A stretch of 46,553 nt of DNA from Anaerolineales bacterium (GCA_020059485.1 JAGVCA010000017.1:1-46553); one strand, 5' to 3'; positions 23,942-32,397 are shown, numbered from the stretch's first letter. A program made the numbers and translations. Notes: generated by a model from the letters alone, not told the origin.

Positions 23942-24217
23942 CTATTCGGATCTCCCAAATCGTTTGGCCGCCCGCGCTCTGGCCTTCTCGGCTTCCACTT
24001 CTCGATCACGCCGCGGCGCTGAGGTCTCCAGCGCGGCCAGCAGACGGGCGGAGGTGGCTGCGATCTCGCTCACAGCCAGGTCGAAAGCTGGCTGGTTAGC
24101 CTCCGAGGGCTTGCTAAAGCCGCTGATCTTGCGCACATACTGCAAGGCCGCCACGGTGATCTCTCCGTCCGTGGCTGGCGGCTCAAAGTTGTACAGTGTT
24201 CGAATATTGCGGCACAT
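23942..24217 (-). CDS. DUF2277 family protein
   Basis: A 91-residue protein whose N-terminus MCRNIRTLYNFEPPATDGEI and following QYVRKISGFSKPS segment match the DUF2277 family closely. The family is widespread in Bacteria and has no assigned function. The fold appears all-helical; the single Cys2 next to the start is a conserved feature of the family. AGAGG lies upstream of the ATG at 24217. It lies 12 nt after the HhH pseudogene and just before the VOC gene, so it is probably co-transcribed. The last 25 residues are basic and variable. Confidence 0.85.
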   Translation of the reverse strand: MCRNIRTLYNFEPPATDGEITVAALQYVRKISGFSKPSEANQPAFDLAVSEIAATSARLLAALETSAPRRDREVEAEKARARAAKRFGRSE

Positions 24218-24229
24218 GCGGATTTCCTC

Positions 24230-24454
24230 TCACGTAGACTTATCAGCCAGGGAAAGCCCAGCAGACTGCAAGGCTGGGAGCAGCACCTCGATGCCCTTGG
24301 GACCCATCCCGTGCAGCGCCAGCAGTTCTTTTTAAGTGAACCTGGTCAGGTCACCCAATGTTTCGATCCCGGCGCCGGCCTATGCCCGTCGTGCCGGTGC
24401 GGATAAGCCTTCCGGGAGCGGTGCAAATTGGTTCTCTTTGTTTGAATCAGTCAT
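24230..24454 (-). pseudogene. Helix-hairpin-helix (RNAP alpha-CTD-like) small protein with two in-frame stops
   Basis: From an ATG at 24454 the minus strand reads [19 protein letters not shown]..., TAG at codon 25 (24380-24382), AGAGIETLGDLTRFT, TAA at codon 41 (24332-24334), KELLALHGMGPKGIEVLLPA... and a natural TGA at 24230. Apart from the two stops the 74 codons preserve a family of short helix-hairpin-helix proteins related to the C-terminal domain of RNA polymerase alpha, with the hairpin LHGMGPKGI. Each stop needs one substitution from a plausible codon (Leu TTG to TAG, Glu GAA to TAA), which points to recent inactivation. The start overlaps the MoaD stop (ATGA), as in an intact coupled operon. 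Sequencing error is possible, but two such errors are less likely. Confidence 0.8.
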
Positions 24455-24753
24455 CCTGAACCTCCTGCCATCGCGCCGATGATCCGGAACGGCTCTGCCC
24501 CGGAGATGATCTCCTCCGGCAGCGGGCGGTCGAGCGGCTCGTTCGACCAGTCTTCCCCACAGATGAAAAACCGGACGAAAGCCCGCCGCTGGCGTGTGAC
24601 ATGATCTCGGACCGTGCCGCGCAGCATCGGGTACTCGCGTTCAAGCACATCCAGCACGCTGGCAATCGTCGGCTGGCCGTCCACCGCCAGCGAGATCTCC
24701 CGCCCGGAATTCGCCAGCCGCCACAGGTGCGTCGGCAGGATCACCCGGATCAT
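24451..24753 (-). CDS. MoaD/ThiS-family ubiquitin-like protein
   Basis: A 100-residue beta-grasp protein. Family features: [21 protein letters not shown] first strands, [18 protein letters not shown] helix, and the C-terminal [10 protein letters not shown]. In sulfur carriers and ubiquitin-like modifiers the terminal Gly-Gly is adenylated by an E1-like enzyme; here Gly97-Gly98 are followed by Ser-Gly, so two residues would have to be removed, or the protein does not act as a carrier. No molybdopterin, thiamin or E1-like gene is in the window. It is coupled to the propeller gene upstream (start overlaps its stop by 4 nt) and to the pseudogene downstream. Confidence 0.85.
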   Translation of the reverse strand: MIRVILPTHLWRLANSGREISLAVDGQPTIASVLDVLEREYPMLRGTVRDHVTRQRRAFVRFFICGEDWSNEPLDRPLPEEIISGAEPFRIIGAMAGGSG

Positions 24754-25865
24754 GGCAGGACCTGCGCCTCGACCGACAGCACTGCCGGCAGGTCGCGCAC
24801 GATCGAAGTCCAGTGATCGCCGGAATCCGCCGAAGCATACACCTGGCCGCCGGTCGTCCCGAAGTACACCCCGGCAGAGTCAAACGTGTCCACCGACATG
24901 GCGGTGCGCAGGATGTTGACGTAGCAATTCTCCTGCGGCAGGCCGCTGGTCAGTGCTTCCCATTCCTGGCCGCCGCTGCGGCTGCGGTATACGCGCAGTT
25001 TGCCTTCCGGGGGATAATGTTCGGCATCGCTCTTGATCGGAACGACATAGATCGTCTCCGGCTCGTGCGGGTGGACGACGATCGGGAAACCGAAATCGGA
25101 GGGTAGGTTGCCGCTGATCTCGGTCCATTCCTCACCGGCGTTGTCGGTGCGCATCACATCCCAGTGCTTCTGCATGAAGAGCACATCCGGGTTGGATGGG
25201 TGCATGGCAATATTGTGGACGCAGTGCCCGACATCAGCCTTTTCTTCCGGGATCTCGTAGCGCGAGACCAGCCCGTTGGTGGCCGGTTTCCAGTTCTCGC
25301 CACCGTCATCGGTGCGGAACACGCCAGCCGCCGAGATGGCGGTGAAGATCCGGTTTGGGTTGCGCGGGTCGATCACGATCTTGTGCAAACACAGTCCGCC
25401 AGCCCCCGGCTGCCACAGGTGTCCCTTGGCCTCGCGCAACCCGGGCAGTTCCGCCCAGCTCTGGCCGCCGTTCGACGAACGAAAGATAGCCGCGTCCTCC
25501 ACGCCAGCGTACACCAGATCACGGTCGTGGGGGGAAGGTTCCATGTACCACACCCGGGAAAACTCCCAGGGGTGCTGGTTGCCCGAGAAATCCATATGAG
25601 TGCCGGGGTCGCCCTCGTACTGGAACTCGTTGCCGACCGGTTCCCAGCTCTTGCCGCCATCGTCCGAGCGCTGGATCACCTGACCAAACCAGCCGGTGGA
25701 CTGCGCCGCGTAGATCCGGTCCGGATCGGCCGGTGAACCTTTGATATGGAACAGCTCCCAGCCCGGGAACAGCGGCCCCTCGACCGACCATTTCTTCCGG
25801 CCCTCATCCGAGGTCAGGATAAAGCCGCCTTTGCGAGTGCCTACCAGAATCCGTACTTTGCTCAT
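24750..25865 (-). CDS. Asp-box (BNR) beta-propeller, sialidase/VPS10-like fold
   Basis: A 371-residue protein with six Asp-box repeats ([66 protein letters not shown]), predicting a six-bladed propeller. There is no signal peptide, so it is cytoplasmic, unlike true sialidases; the arginine triad of sialidases is not evident, so it should not be called an active sialidase. His/Trp-rich loops ([40 protein letters not shown]) may form a metal or ligand site at the centre. GGAGG precedes the ATG at 25865. It heads a coupled cassette with MoaD-like, HhH, DUF2277 and VOC genes. Propeller-MoaD pairs occur in other bacteria to my knowledge, but no function is established. Confidence 0.88.
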   Translation of the reverse strand: MSKVRILVGTRKGGFILTSDEGRKKWSVEGPLFPGWELFHIKGSPADPDRIYAAQSTGWFGQVIQRSDDGGKSWEPVGNEFQYEGDPGTHMDFSGNQHPWEFSRVWYMEPSPHDRDLVYAGVEDAAIFRSSNGGQSWAELPGLREAKGHLWQPGAGGLCLHKIVIDPRNPNRIFTAISAAGVFRTDDGGENWKPATNGLVSRYEIPEEKADVGHCVHNIAMHPSNPDVLFMQKHWDVMRTDNAGEEWTEISGNLPSDFGFPIVVHPHEPETIYVVPIKSDAEHYPPEGKLRVYRSRSGGQEWEALTSGLPQENCYVNILRTAMSVDTFDSAGVYFGTTGGQVYASADSGDHWTSIVRDLPAVLSVEAQVLP

Positions 25866-26026
25866 GCGATCCTCCTGAACAGGTCTCCCCGAAAGTGGCC
25901 CAACAGGTTATAGAAACGAAAAAGCTCGGTGATGTGGCGGTCCGGGGTTAAGATGGGGTTGCCGCCATATTCTAACAAATCGGGTCAATATTGTCAAACA
26001 TTTGTTCTACGATTGTGAAAAGAAAA

Positions 26027-26060
26027 ACAGGGCGCACATACTGCGTACGCCCTGCTGTTT
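26027..26060 (-). terminator. Terminator after the MFS exporter gene
   Basis: CAGGGCG (26028-26034) and CGCCCTG (26048-26054) form a stem extended by flanking AACA/TGTT; the minus strand continues TTTTTC. The 25866-26026 stretch below it holds only the propeller gene's upstream region. Confidence 0.75.
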
Positions 26061-26076
26061 TCTGCTAACGCATGGT

Positions 26077-27453
26077 TCAGGCTGGTTCAACCGCCGCCTC
26101 TCCCGCCTTGACCTTTTCCAACTGGTCGTGGTCGGGCAGCAGGTCCTCCGCATTGCGGATTCCCGGGATAAAGTACCCGCTCAGTCCGACGGTGCCGGCA
26201 GCCAACCCACAGAAGACCATCAGCAAGCCCATCCCGACACCCGGGCCGCTGCCCACCAGCCCGCTGAAGATGCCGGTCAGGCTGCCGCCGGCGGCCATCG
26301 CCGGTTCCATCACAAAGTCGGCCAGCGCGCCGGCGATCAATGGCGCGATTGGCTGGGTGGTCCAGGCGATCAACCGCCGGGCAGAAAACACCCTTCCCTG
26401 GATATCCGGTGCCACCTTGGACTGCCAAATCGCCTGGTTGGAAGTATTGATCAGCGCGGCAAATACGGTGATCAGGATCCCGGCCGGGATCCACAACGTC
26501 AGGCTCTGACCGATCCCCATCAGCACCGCGCCAAAGTAAGATGAGAACATCCAGCCCAATAGCACACCGTGCACCCGGCGTTTAAAGCCACCCCACACGC
26601 TCATCAGAATGCCGCCGGCAAGCCCTCCGATCGCCATCACAGACTGCACGGTGCCGAAGACCAATTCATTGGTATTTGTGCGGGCCAGGATCATCGGGGC
26701 CATCAGGGTAAAGACCATCCCGCTGAACAGGTTGCCGAACAGGAAGATCAACTGCAGCCCAAGCAGGCTGCGGCGCTCAAAAATATACTGGAAGCCATAC
26801 CAGGCCTCCCGCCAGATGTTCCCGCCAGCCTTCTGACCTTCCACGGTTTTCTCCGGGGAGGGGATATAGACCACCAACAACGCGCCGATGGCGAACAGGA
26901 AAGTGACCATATCGATCAGCAGGATCCCGTTGAATCCGATCAAGGGCAGCAGCGCTCCGGCCAGGATCGGCGCAAACACGCCGGGACCGGCTTCCATCAC
27001 GGACATCAGCCCGTTCGCCCGGCCGTACTGCTCCTTCGGCACCATCGTACTGATTGCAGCCGAATAAGCCGGCCATTGGAAGGTGTTGCCGATCCCAATC
27101 AGTGCGCTGACCAGGTACAGGTGCCAGAACTCCAGCACCCCCAGGCTGAAGGCCACGAACACGACCAGGCTGCCGATCCCCGCGACCACATCACTGACCA
27201 TCATCATCAGTTTGCGGTCGTAGCGGTCCACCCACACGCCCGCGATCGGTGACATCAGCAGGAAAGGCGTGATAAAGGCCACCTGCATCCCGGCCAGAGC
27301 CATGGCACTCCCGGTCTGCTCGTACACCCACAGGGTCAGCGCAAACTGGGTCATACCGGAAGCCAGCACCGACACGATCTGGCCTAGCCAGACGATCAGA
27401 AAGCCGCGCATGCCGCCCGGCCCGCTCCGTTTTTCCATGTTGGGATTGCTCAT
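26077..27453 (-). CDS. MFS exporter (MFS_3/EntS-like)
   Basis: A 458-residue membrane protein with twelve predicted helices. Loop motifs SPIAGVWVDRYDRKLMMMVSD (about 69-89) and WPAYSAAISTMVPKEQYGRANG (about 126-147) are typical of the MFS_3 group that exports siderophores, macrolides or other drugs. GGAG lies 7 nt before the ATG at 27453. A TTGCAA-17-TAATAT promoter precedes it. It is divergent from a MerR/GyrI-type regulator gene 255 nt away, which suggests that the regulator senses a compound exported by this protein (inference). The C-terminal tail is acidic and cytoplasmic. A terminator follows the gene. Confidence 0.9.
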   Translation of the reverse strand: MSNPNMEKRSGPGGMRGFLIVWLGQIVSVLASGMTQFALTLWVYEQTGSAMALAGMQVAFITPFLLMSPIAGVWVDRYDRKLMMMVSDVVAGIGSLVVFVAFSLGVLEFWHLYLVSALIGIGNTFQWPAYSAAISTMVPKEQYGRANGLMSVMEAGPGVFAPILAGALLPLIGFNGILLIDMVTFLFAIGALLVVYIPSPEKTVEGQKAGGNIWREAWYGFQYIFERRSLLGLQLIFLFGNLFSGMVFTLMAPMILARTNTNELVFGTVQSVMAIGGLAGGILMSVWGGFKRRVHGVLLGWMFSSYFGAVLMGIGQSLTLWIPAGILITVFAALINTSNQAIWQSKVAPDIQGRVFSARRLIAWTTQPIAPLIAGALADFVMEPAMAAGGSLTGIFSGLVGSGPGVGMGLLMVFCGLAAGTVGLSGYFIPGIRNAEDLLPDHDQLEKVKAGEAAVEPA

Positions 27454-27498
27454 TATCGATCTCCTGCGAAACTTAATCGGATCTATAAATTAGATTTT

Positions 27499-27527
27499 AT
27501 ATTAAACCTATTTAAAATAATTTGCAA
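27499..27527 (-). promoter_or_regulatory. Promoter of the MFS exporter gene
   Basis: On the minus strand TTGCAA (27522-27527), a 17-nt spacer and TAATAT (27499-27504), in a very AT-rich stretch (27475-27610). Confidence 0.65.
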
Positions 27528-27624
27528 CAATTTACTAAAAAACCAGTCTTTTTCTAAACCGATATTAATTATTATTAATTTGATCCGGAAAACTAAAAAG
27601 TAGAACAATTTTTCCAACAAGCTC

Positions 27625-27655
27625 TTGACTCTCCCCTTGCGGGAGGGTGTACAAT
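27625..27655 (+). promoter_or_regulatory. MerR-type promoter with 19-bp spacer and dyad operator
   Basis: TTGACT (27625-27630) and TACAAT (27650-27655) are separated by 19 bp, the overlong spacing typical of promoters that MerR proteins activate by DNA distortion. The spacer carries the dyad CTCTCCC-CTTGC-GGGAGGG (27629-27647), like BmrR/TipA-type operators. Confidence 0.88.
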
Positions 27656-27708
27656 CTGAATGCTGTTGGCCAATAGCACCCTGAAAAAACAGCACAAGGG
27701 ACAAAAAA

Positions 27709-28590
27709 ATGCTCAAGATCGGCGAGTTCGCCCAACAAACAGAAGTGTCCGTCAAGACACTCCACCATTACGACAGGCTTGGTTTGCTCAAGCCTGCCTG
27801 GAAGGACCGCTTCAGCGGGTACCGCTACTACCGCGCGGACCAGGTCCCCGACCTGAAGCGCATCCTGACCCTCAAAGACCTGGGCTTCTCGCTTGAGCAG
27901 ATCCTGACCATCCTGCAGGAAGACCTGACCATGCCGCAGCTCAGGACTATGCTGCGGCTGAAACGGACGGAACTGCTGGAGGAGATCGAAGTCAGCCGGG
28001 CCCGGCTGGCTCAGATCGAGACACAGTTGGCCTGGATCGACTCTGCCTCGTCAGAGGGCATACTTCAACCTGATGTGCTGTTCCCGGTCAAACCTGAATT
28101 GACCGCCGAACCGACCCAAGACAAGGAGTGCAAGACCATGCAAGTTAAGATCGAGAAAAAGCCTGCTTTTACTGTGGCAGGCATGGAATACGTCGGCAAG
28201 AACGAGAACCAGGAGATCGCGGCCATGTGGGCCAACGACTGGCCGCACATCAACGCACTGCCGCACAAGGCCGACCCGGACGTATGTTACGGCGTGTGTG
28301 GGGACATGGATGAGGACAACAGTTTCCGCTACGTGGCCGGCTTTGAGGTCTCCCAGACAAAAGACCTTCCCACCGGGATGGTCAGTTGGGAGATCCCGGC
28401 ACAAACCTATGCCGTCTTCCCGTGTACATTGGAAACCATCCACAAGACCTACGAGTACGCCCACGGCACCTGGATGCCGGAGAACGACTACAAACGCGCC
28501 GACGGGCCCGACTTCGAACTCTATGACGAGACCTTCGACCCCGAATTCCCCGCTTCGATCTTGTACGTCTACATCCCGATAAAGAAGTAA
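27709..28590 (+). CDS. MerR-family transcription regulator with GyrI-like ligand-binding domain
   Basis: A 293-residue regulator. The N-terminal MerR winged-helix domain (LKIGEFAQQTEVSVKTLHHYDRLGLLKP and GYRYYRADQV) is followed by a dimerisation coiled coil (about 75-115) and a C-terminal GyrI-like/AraC effector-binding domain (about 143-293), as in BmrR-type multidrug sensors; Glu/Trp residues in that pocket usually bind cationic drugs. AAGGGAC lies 7 nt before the ATG. It lies downstream of a MerR-type promoter with an operator in the spacer, implying autoregulation, and is divergent from an MFS exporter that is its probable second target. A perfect 30-nt palindromic terminator follows 15 nt after the stop. 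Confidence 0.95.
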   Translation: MLKIGEFAQQTEVSVKTLHHYDRLGLLKPAWKDRFSGYRYYRADQVPDLKRILTLKDLGFSLEQILTILQEDLTMPQLRTMLRLKRTELLEEIEVSRARLAQIETQLAWIDSASSEGILQPDVLFPVKPELTAEPTQDKECKTMQVKIEKKPAFTVAGMEYVGKNENQEIAAMWANDWPHINALPHKADPDVCYGVCGDMDEDNSFRYVAGFEVSQTKDLPTGMVSWEIPAQTYAVFPCTLETIHKTYEYAHGTWMPENDYKRADGPDFELYDETFDPEFPASILYVYIPIKK

Positions 28591-28605
28591 GCCTTCGTCA
28601 ATAGC

Positions 28606-28640
28606 AACAGGGACGCACTTAAGTGCGTCCCTGTTTGTTG
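28606..28640. terminator. Perfect 30-nt palindromic terminator
   Basis: AACAGGGACGCACTT (28606-28620) is followed directly by its reverse complement (28621-28635), then TTGTTG on the plus strand. It separates the convergent regulator and NBR1-like lipoprotein genes and may serve both. Confidence 0.85.
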
Positions 28641-28653
28641 TGGTGCAGACAGG

Positions 28654-29817
28654 TCAAGGGACCGGGCAGATCTGGGAGTTGACCGTATCCTGAGCCGAAG
28701 TTCCTGCGCCATTGTATGCCTCAACCGCATAAGTGTATGCCGAGTTCTTATGCGGGGCATCATCATCGTAGGTGGTGACATTCGCACCCAGGGTCGCGAT
28801 CAGACCACCGTCACGATACACCCTGAAACCACTCTCATTTCCAGAGTTATCCGTCCAGTTCAGGGTGACCGACAAGCCAGACCCATCACAGACCGAACTG
28901 GTGATCTGGAGATCGCTGGGCGCATTGGGAGCAACCGGCACCATGGTCGCGGTGGGTGTCGGTGTTGCGCTTTGCACAATGATGCTGACCCAAAAGGCCA
29001 GAGCGGCATCGTCGCCCAAACCGAACGTCTCACCTTCGGCATTTCTCAACATCCAGGTACCCAGGTGTTCACCACTCTGACTTGGTGCCGTCATATCTAC
29101 GCTGAACGTGATCGCACCGCCGGGCTCTACGGCTTGTGGGAAACCTATCGAGGCGGGTGCGCCCATCCGATTTCCCGCCAGGAAGGTCAGGGCATACTCA
29201 GTTGTCCAGTTGCATGTCCCGGCATTCACCAATGTCCAGCTTTTCGTGAAGGCCATGCCTGGCAGGAAAACAGTATCATCCGGGATCGTTTCACCAGCGA
29301 AGTCAATTCTGTCTGTGCAAGCTTCACCTGGCTCTGTAGGAGTGGGGGTGGCCGTCACCTCTTCCGGTGTACTGATGGCAGTCGATTCCTCCGTTGGAGG
29401 CTCTTCTATTTCAACCTCGCCACCGATCCTGACCCGGACAGGCTGTGAGCGGACTTCAGCGCCAGCAGCCGTGCGCGCCATGACGATCAGGGTATAACTG
29501 CCCGGCTCATCCGGATCCCAGATCTGTGAAAAGGTGCTGAGCCGCTCGACCTGGGTGGCCGCATCTACCCGGATCTGGTCGCCATTGACAAGGAGAACCA
29601 TTTCACTTACGCCGTCTGCTGCCGATCCATGAGAGATCACTTCCACTGGGCCGAGCGGTAAAACCGAGCCGTCCAGAGGTTGATCAATCCAGGTCCGGAT
29701 GGTGGCATTGCTGGCGCTTTGAATTGGCAAGGTACAGGCTGTCACTGACAGCCCCACTATTGTTAAGATTACCAGACTTCTCCAATAAACTTTTGCTCGT
29801 TCTCTTTTATCCCTCAT
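28654..29817 (-). CDS. Lipoprotein with Ig-like, NBR1-like and fibronectin type III domains
   Basis: A 387-residue exported lipoprotein (lipobox VTAC, Cys28). An Ig-like domain (about 37-130, DQPLDGSVLPLGPVEVISHGSA) is followed by a Thr/Pro/Glu linker, an NBR1-central-domain-like Ig fold (about 165-275, PGMAFTKSWTLVNAGTCNW and GTWMLRNAEGETFG), a second TP linker and a fibronectin type III domain (about 300-385, LNWTDNSGNESGFRVYRDGG). All are binding or spacer modules; no enzyme domain is visible. The ATG at 29817 lies 1 nt after the stop of the preceding gene and has GGGAG 9 nt upstream; in-frame ATGs at 29835 and 29841 would add a few residues. It is evidently co-transcribed with the larger LysM protein. 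Confidence 0.85.
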   Translation of the reverse strand: MRDKRERAKVYWRSLVILTIVGLSVTACTLPIQSASNATIRTWIDQPLDGSVLPLGPVEVISHGSAADGVSEMVLLVNGDQIRVDAATQVERLSTFSQIWDPDEPGSYTLIVMARTAAGAEVRSQPVRVRIGGEVEIEEPPTEESTAISTPEEVTATPTPTEPGEACTDRIDFAGETIPDDTVFLPGMAFTKSWTLVNAGTCNWTTEYALTFLAGNRMGAPASIGFPQAVEPGGAITFSVDMTAPSQSGEHLGTWMLRNAEGETFGLGDDAALAFWVSIIVQSATPTPTATMVPVAPNAPSDLQITSSVCDGSGLSVTLNWTDNSGNESGFRVYRDGGLIATLGANVTTYDDDAPHKNSAYTYAVEAYNGAGTSAQDTVNSQICPVP

Positions 29818-29818
29818 C

Positions 29819-32299
29819 TTACTCGTCTCCCTCATATTCAACCCCTCTGATCCTCAGGGTGATCGTTCCCTCCCCATGATCCTCATCACAGGAAACGGAT
29901 ACAATTTCGTCCAGCGCCAGCCATTCCTCAGGGGAGCGGCTCAAGTAAAGGATATCCCTGTCGCACCATTGATCATCTCCGCTTCTGCCATCATCCTCTT
30001 GAACCAAGATCCAAATCCTCAGACTTTCTAATTCGTTCCGGAAAGGTATGATGTACACATTCTGGTTTTTCCCAAAATCAGCCTCGGGATTACGATTAAA
30101 GAAGTAGTAGCCTTCGCCATTCTCGTACTGATCAATTCCCAGCCAAAAGTCTTCCCAATGATAGGTGCGATCCTGTTCCAAGACAGTTGTATAAGGCGGG
30201 GGAGCAATATACAGCTCAGGTTCAGGATCCCCGTAACAGTCCTTGCACCAGGTTCCCATGGGAATATTTGGATGCCCATTCCATTCTACGGTATAACCAT
30301 GATCCTCGGTTTCACCACTCTTTAGCAGGAACGAAAGAAAACCATAAGCCTCAAGTTTATTGTTCAGCACGCCATCCTTCAGATTGCCGGTTTCCAGAGT
30401 CTCCATGGTGATCTCCAGTGCGATCTGGCATGGGGTGTTGTAGTGAAAATCTTCACTGGGCGGAGATTCGATCTCTCCATACACCCCCCGGCTGACGGTG
30501 GTCACATAGTACGTTGCCGTTGATTCACAATTCCCCATCAGGGGCGCGGTGTTATTCACATACGGATTGTACTCTTCCAGATAAGGCAAGTTCTCAAAGA
30601 ACAGCCTGTCCCTGGTTTCAGATGGCAAACGCCGGTACACATAGAACCCGGCCAGGCTCTGCCCTTCCGGAAGCTCGATGCTGTCATCATAGTCCCACAT
30701 CAAGGATGGCTCAACGATCGAGTAGCATCCCCGGGTGTCGCTGCACTCATGCCTGAATTCGACAGCCCTCAAGTTGGTGGGAACTGGGATCAGGAATGAT
30801 TCCAGATGGCCGGAGCGCGTCTGGTTATTTGCCAACCCCTGCAATCGGTAAGCAAGTGCGTAGGTGCCTGTATCTGGTCCCGCCGCGTACACTTGTCCAT
30901 TCCAATCTTCCGGTGGGTGAGAACGGATGAAACTACCCAGGTTGGACAAATTTCCTCCCTGCCACCCCCAGCACTCTCCTTCAAAGGTCAACGGTTCCTC
31001 CGATGGCAGCACCAATCGCCGGCTGCCGTCGAATCCGAAGAAAGCCGCCAGGTCAATGGCTTCATCCCCGGGCTGGATGAAGTTATTCTGACCCGCCGGG
31101 AAACGCTGATACGGTTGTCCCATGAACGACATGTAACAGTACAACCGGTCATACTGCTGGGCCGTGCTCATTTCCGCCATCCCGATTTCGACCGCGCTGG
31201 CATTCGCGAGCTCCAGGGGGCAGTCAACTTCCACGATCTCAGATGCCCCGCTGAAGGATTCACCGCCAGCATTGAATGCGGAGATCAGATAGCGGTACTG
31301 TCCGGTGTCCACCGGGGTATCCACATACACTGCTGTTTGACCACTGCCATCCAGATCGCCCAGCTCTTCCACCTCAATCTGGATGCCGCTAGAAAGATTC
31401 TTGCGATAGATCCGGAAGCCCGCTTCATCCTCATTATCGTCCACCCACGCGAGTCTGACCTCGCAGGATGAGCTGTTGGAATCCACTTGAGGCACTGGCG
31501 GAACTACCGGTGCGATCCCACCTGTGCTGCGCAGATTACAAATCCCCGGGGCAATCTTACAGATCAGGCTTGGATCCACAGATGCCGGGATCACACTCAC
31601 CCAGCCGGGCAGCGAGATCGGCGTCAATGTCGATCCACCGCTACCCGGGGTTTGGCCTGGCGGTTGGGTCCCGACCGGCGGGACCGTATCATCCTGTTCC
31701 TCATCCCCTTCCGGCGCCGATTGGCCGGCTGGCACCCGTACAGTCACCAAACTGCCCGGCGTGATCCCCCCAGGGTTGAGTTCGTCCAGTTCACCAGGAT
31801 CTGTGCCGTACTCCTCCGCCAGGCTCTCAAGCGTGTCGTCTTCATCCGCCAGGACTTCAATATCCATCACGCCTGGCGGTTCGTAGGTCACCGCTTCCAG
31901 CACCAGCGGTACGGATTCGTTCGAATATCCTTCGGCATCCGCGGCCCGCAGAAAGATGGTATAGCTGCCGATCTCGGACGGTCGGAAGGATTGGCTGGCC
32001 AGGAATTCTTCATCTGGTTGTGGATCCGGATTGACCTGTTCACCGATCAGAGTTCCATTCACCCAGAACTCAATAGATGCGATCCCATTCGGATCACTCG
32101 CACTGCCGCGCACGATCACCGGATCTTCAAGCACGATGACCGAATCCGGAAATGGGCTAGAGATTGACACATTTGGCAAGGTTGGCAGTTCACTCTGGGT
32201 GATCAGCAAAAAGAATATCACTGCAATGACGATCGTGATCAAGAATATTGCTAACACCAATAGGAAAATTAACCTGCCTGGTCGATTAGATCTCAGCAT
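29819..32299 (-). CDS. Large membrane-anchored surface protein with Ig-like, LysM and FN3 modules
   Basis: An 826-residue protein. An N-terminal membrane helix (about 9-33, uncleaved) is followed by an Ig-like domain (about 42-135, SSPFPDSVIVLEDPVIVRGSA), a LysM domain (about 145-192, ADEDDTLESLAEEYGTDPGELDELNP) for peptidoglycan binding, a Gly/Pro/Thr linker, an FN3 domain (about 285-365, VRLAWVDDNEDEAGFRIYRK), and a C-terminal region of about 450 residues with 15 or so cysteines and further FN3-like strands that I do not recognise. Possible roles are adhesion or surface-layer attachment (inference). GGAGG lies 8 nt before the ATG. A good promoter and a palindrome lie upstream. The next gene begins 1 nt after this one's stop. 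Confidence 0.85.
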   Translation of the reverse strand: MLRSNRPGRLIFLLVLAIFLITIVIAVIFFLLITQSELPTLPNVSISSPFPDSVIVLEDPVIVRGSASDPNGIASIEFWVNGTLIGEQVNPDPQPDEEFLASQSFRPSEIGSYTIFLRAADAEGYSNESVPLVLEAVTYEPPGVMDIEVLADEDDTLESLAEEYGTDPGELDELNPGGITPGSLVTVRVPAGQSAPEGDEEQDDTVPPVGTQPPGQTPGSGGSTLTPISLPGWVSVIPASVDPSLICKIAPGICNLRSTGGIAPVVPPVPQVDSNSSSCEVRLAWVDDNEDEAGFRIYRKNLSSGIQIEVEELGDLDGSGQTAVYVDTPVDTGQYRYLISAFNAGGESFSGASEIVEVDCPLELANASAVEIGMAEMSTAQQYDRLYCYMSFMGQPYQRFPAGQNNFIQPGDEAIDLAAFFGFDGSRRLVLPSEEPLTFEGECWGWQGGNLSNLGSFIRSHPPEDWNGQVYAAGPDTGTYALAYRLQGLANNQTRSGHLESFLIPVPTNLRAVEFRHECSDTRGCYSIVEPSLMWDYDDSIELPEGQSLAGFYVYRRLPSETRDRLFFENLPYLEEYNPYVNNTAPLMGNCESTATYYVTTVSRGVYGEIESPPSEDFHYNTPCQIALEITMETLETGNLKDGVLNNKLEAYGFLSFLLKSGETEDHGYTVEWNGHPNIPMGTWCKDCYGDPEPELYIAPPPYTTVLEQDRTYHWEDFWLGIDQYENGEGYYFFNRNPEADFGKNQNVYIIPFRNELESLRIWILVQEDDGRSGDDQWCDRDILYLSRSPEEWLALDEIVSVSCDEDHGEGTITLRIRGVEYEGDE

Positions 32300-32373
32300 G
32301 TAATACCTCCTGGACTGAGGAATGACTAAGGGGGAGGAATGGATTTGGGATGAAAAAAGAAATCGGTTTTTCT

Positions 32374-32388
32374 GGACTAAATTAGTCC
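32374..32388. promoter_or_regulatory. Palindrome just downstream of the LysM-protein promoter
   Basis: The perfect 15-nt inverted repeat GGACTAAATTAGTCC lies at about +3 to +17 relative to the predicted start point, a usual position for a repressor site. Confidence 0.4.
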
Positions 32389-32397
32389 GCTTTTGGC

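Noticed and set aside
24750-25865. Annotation of the Asp-box protein as an exo-alpha-sialidase
   Set aside because: The protein has Asp boxes but no signal peptide and no evident arginine triad; Asp boxes alone only indicate the propeller fold.
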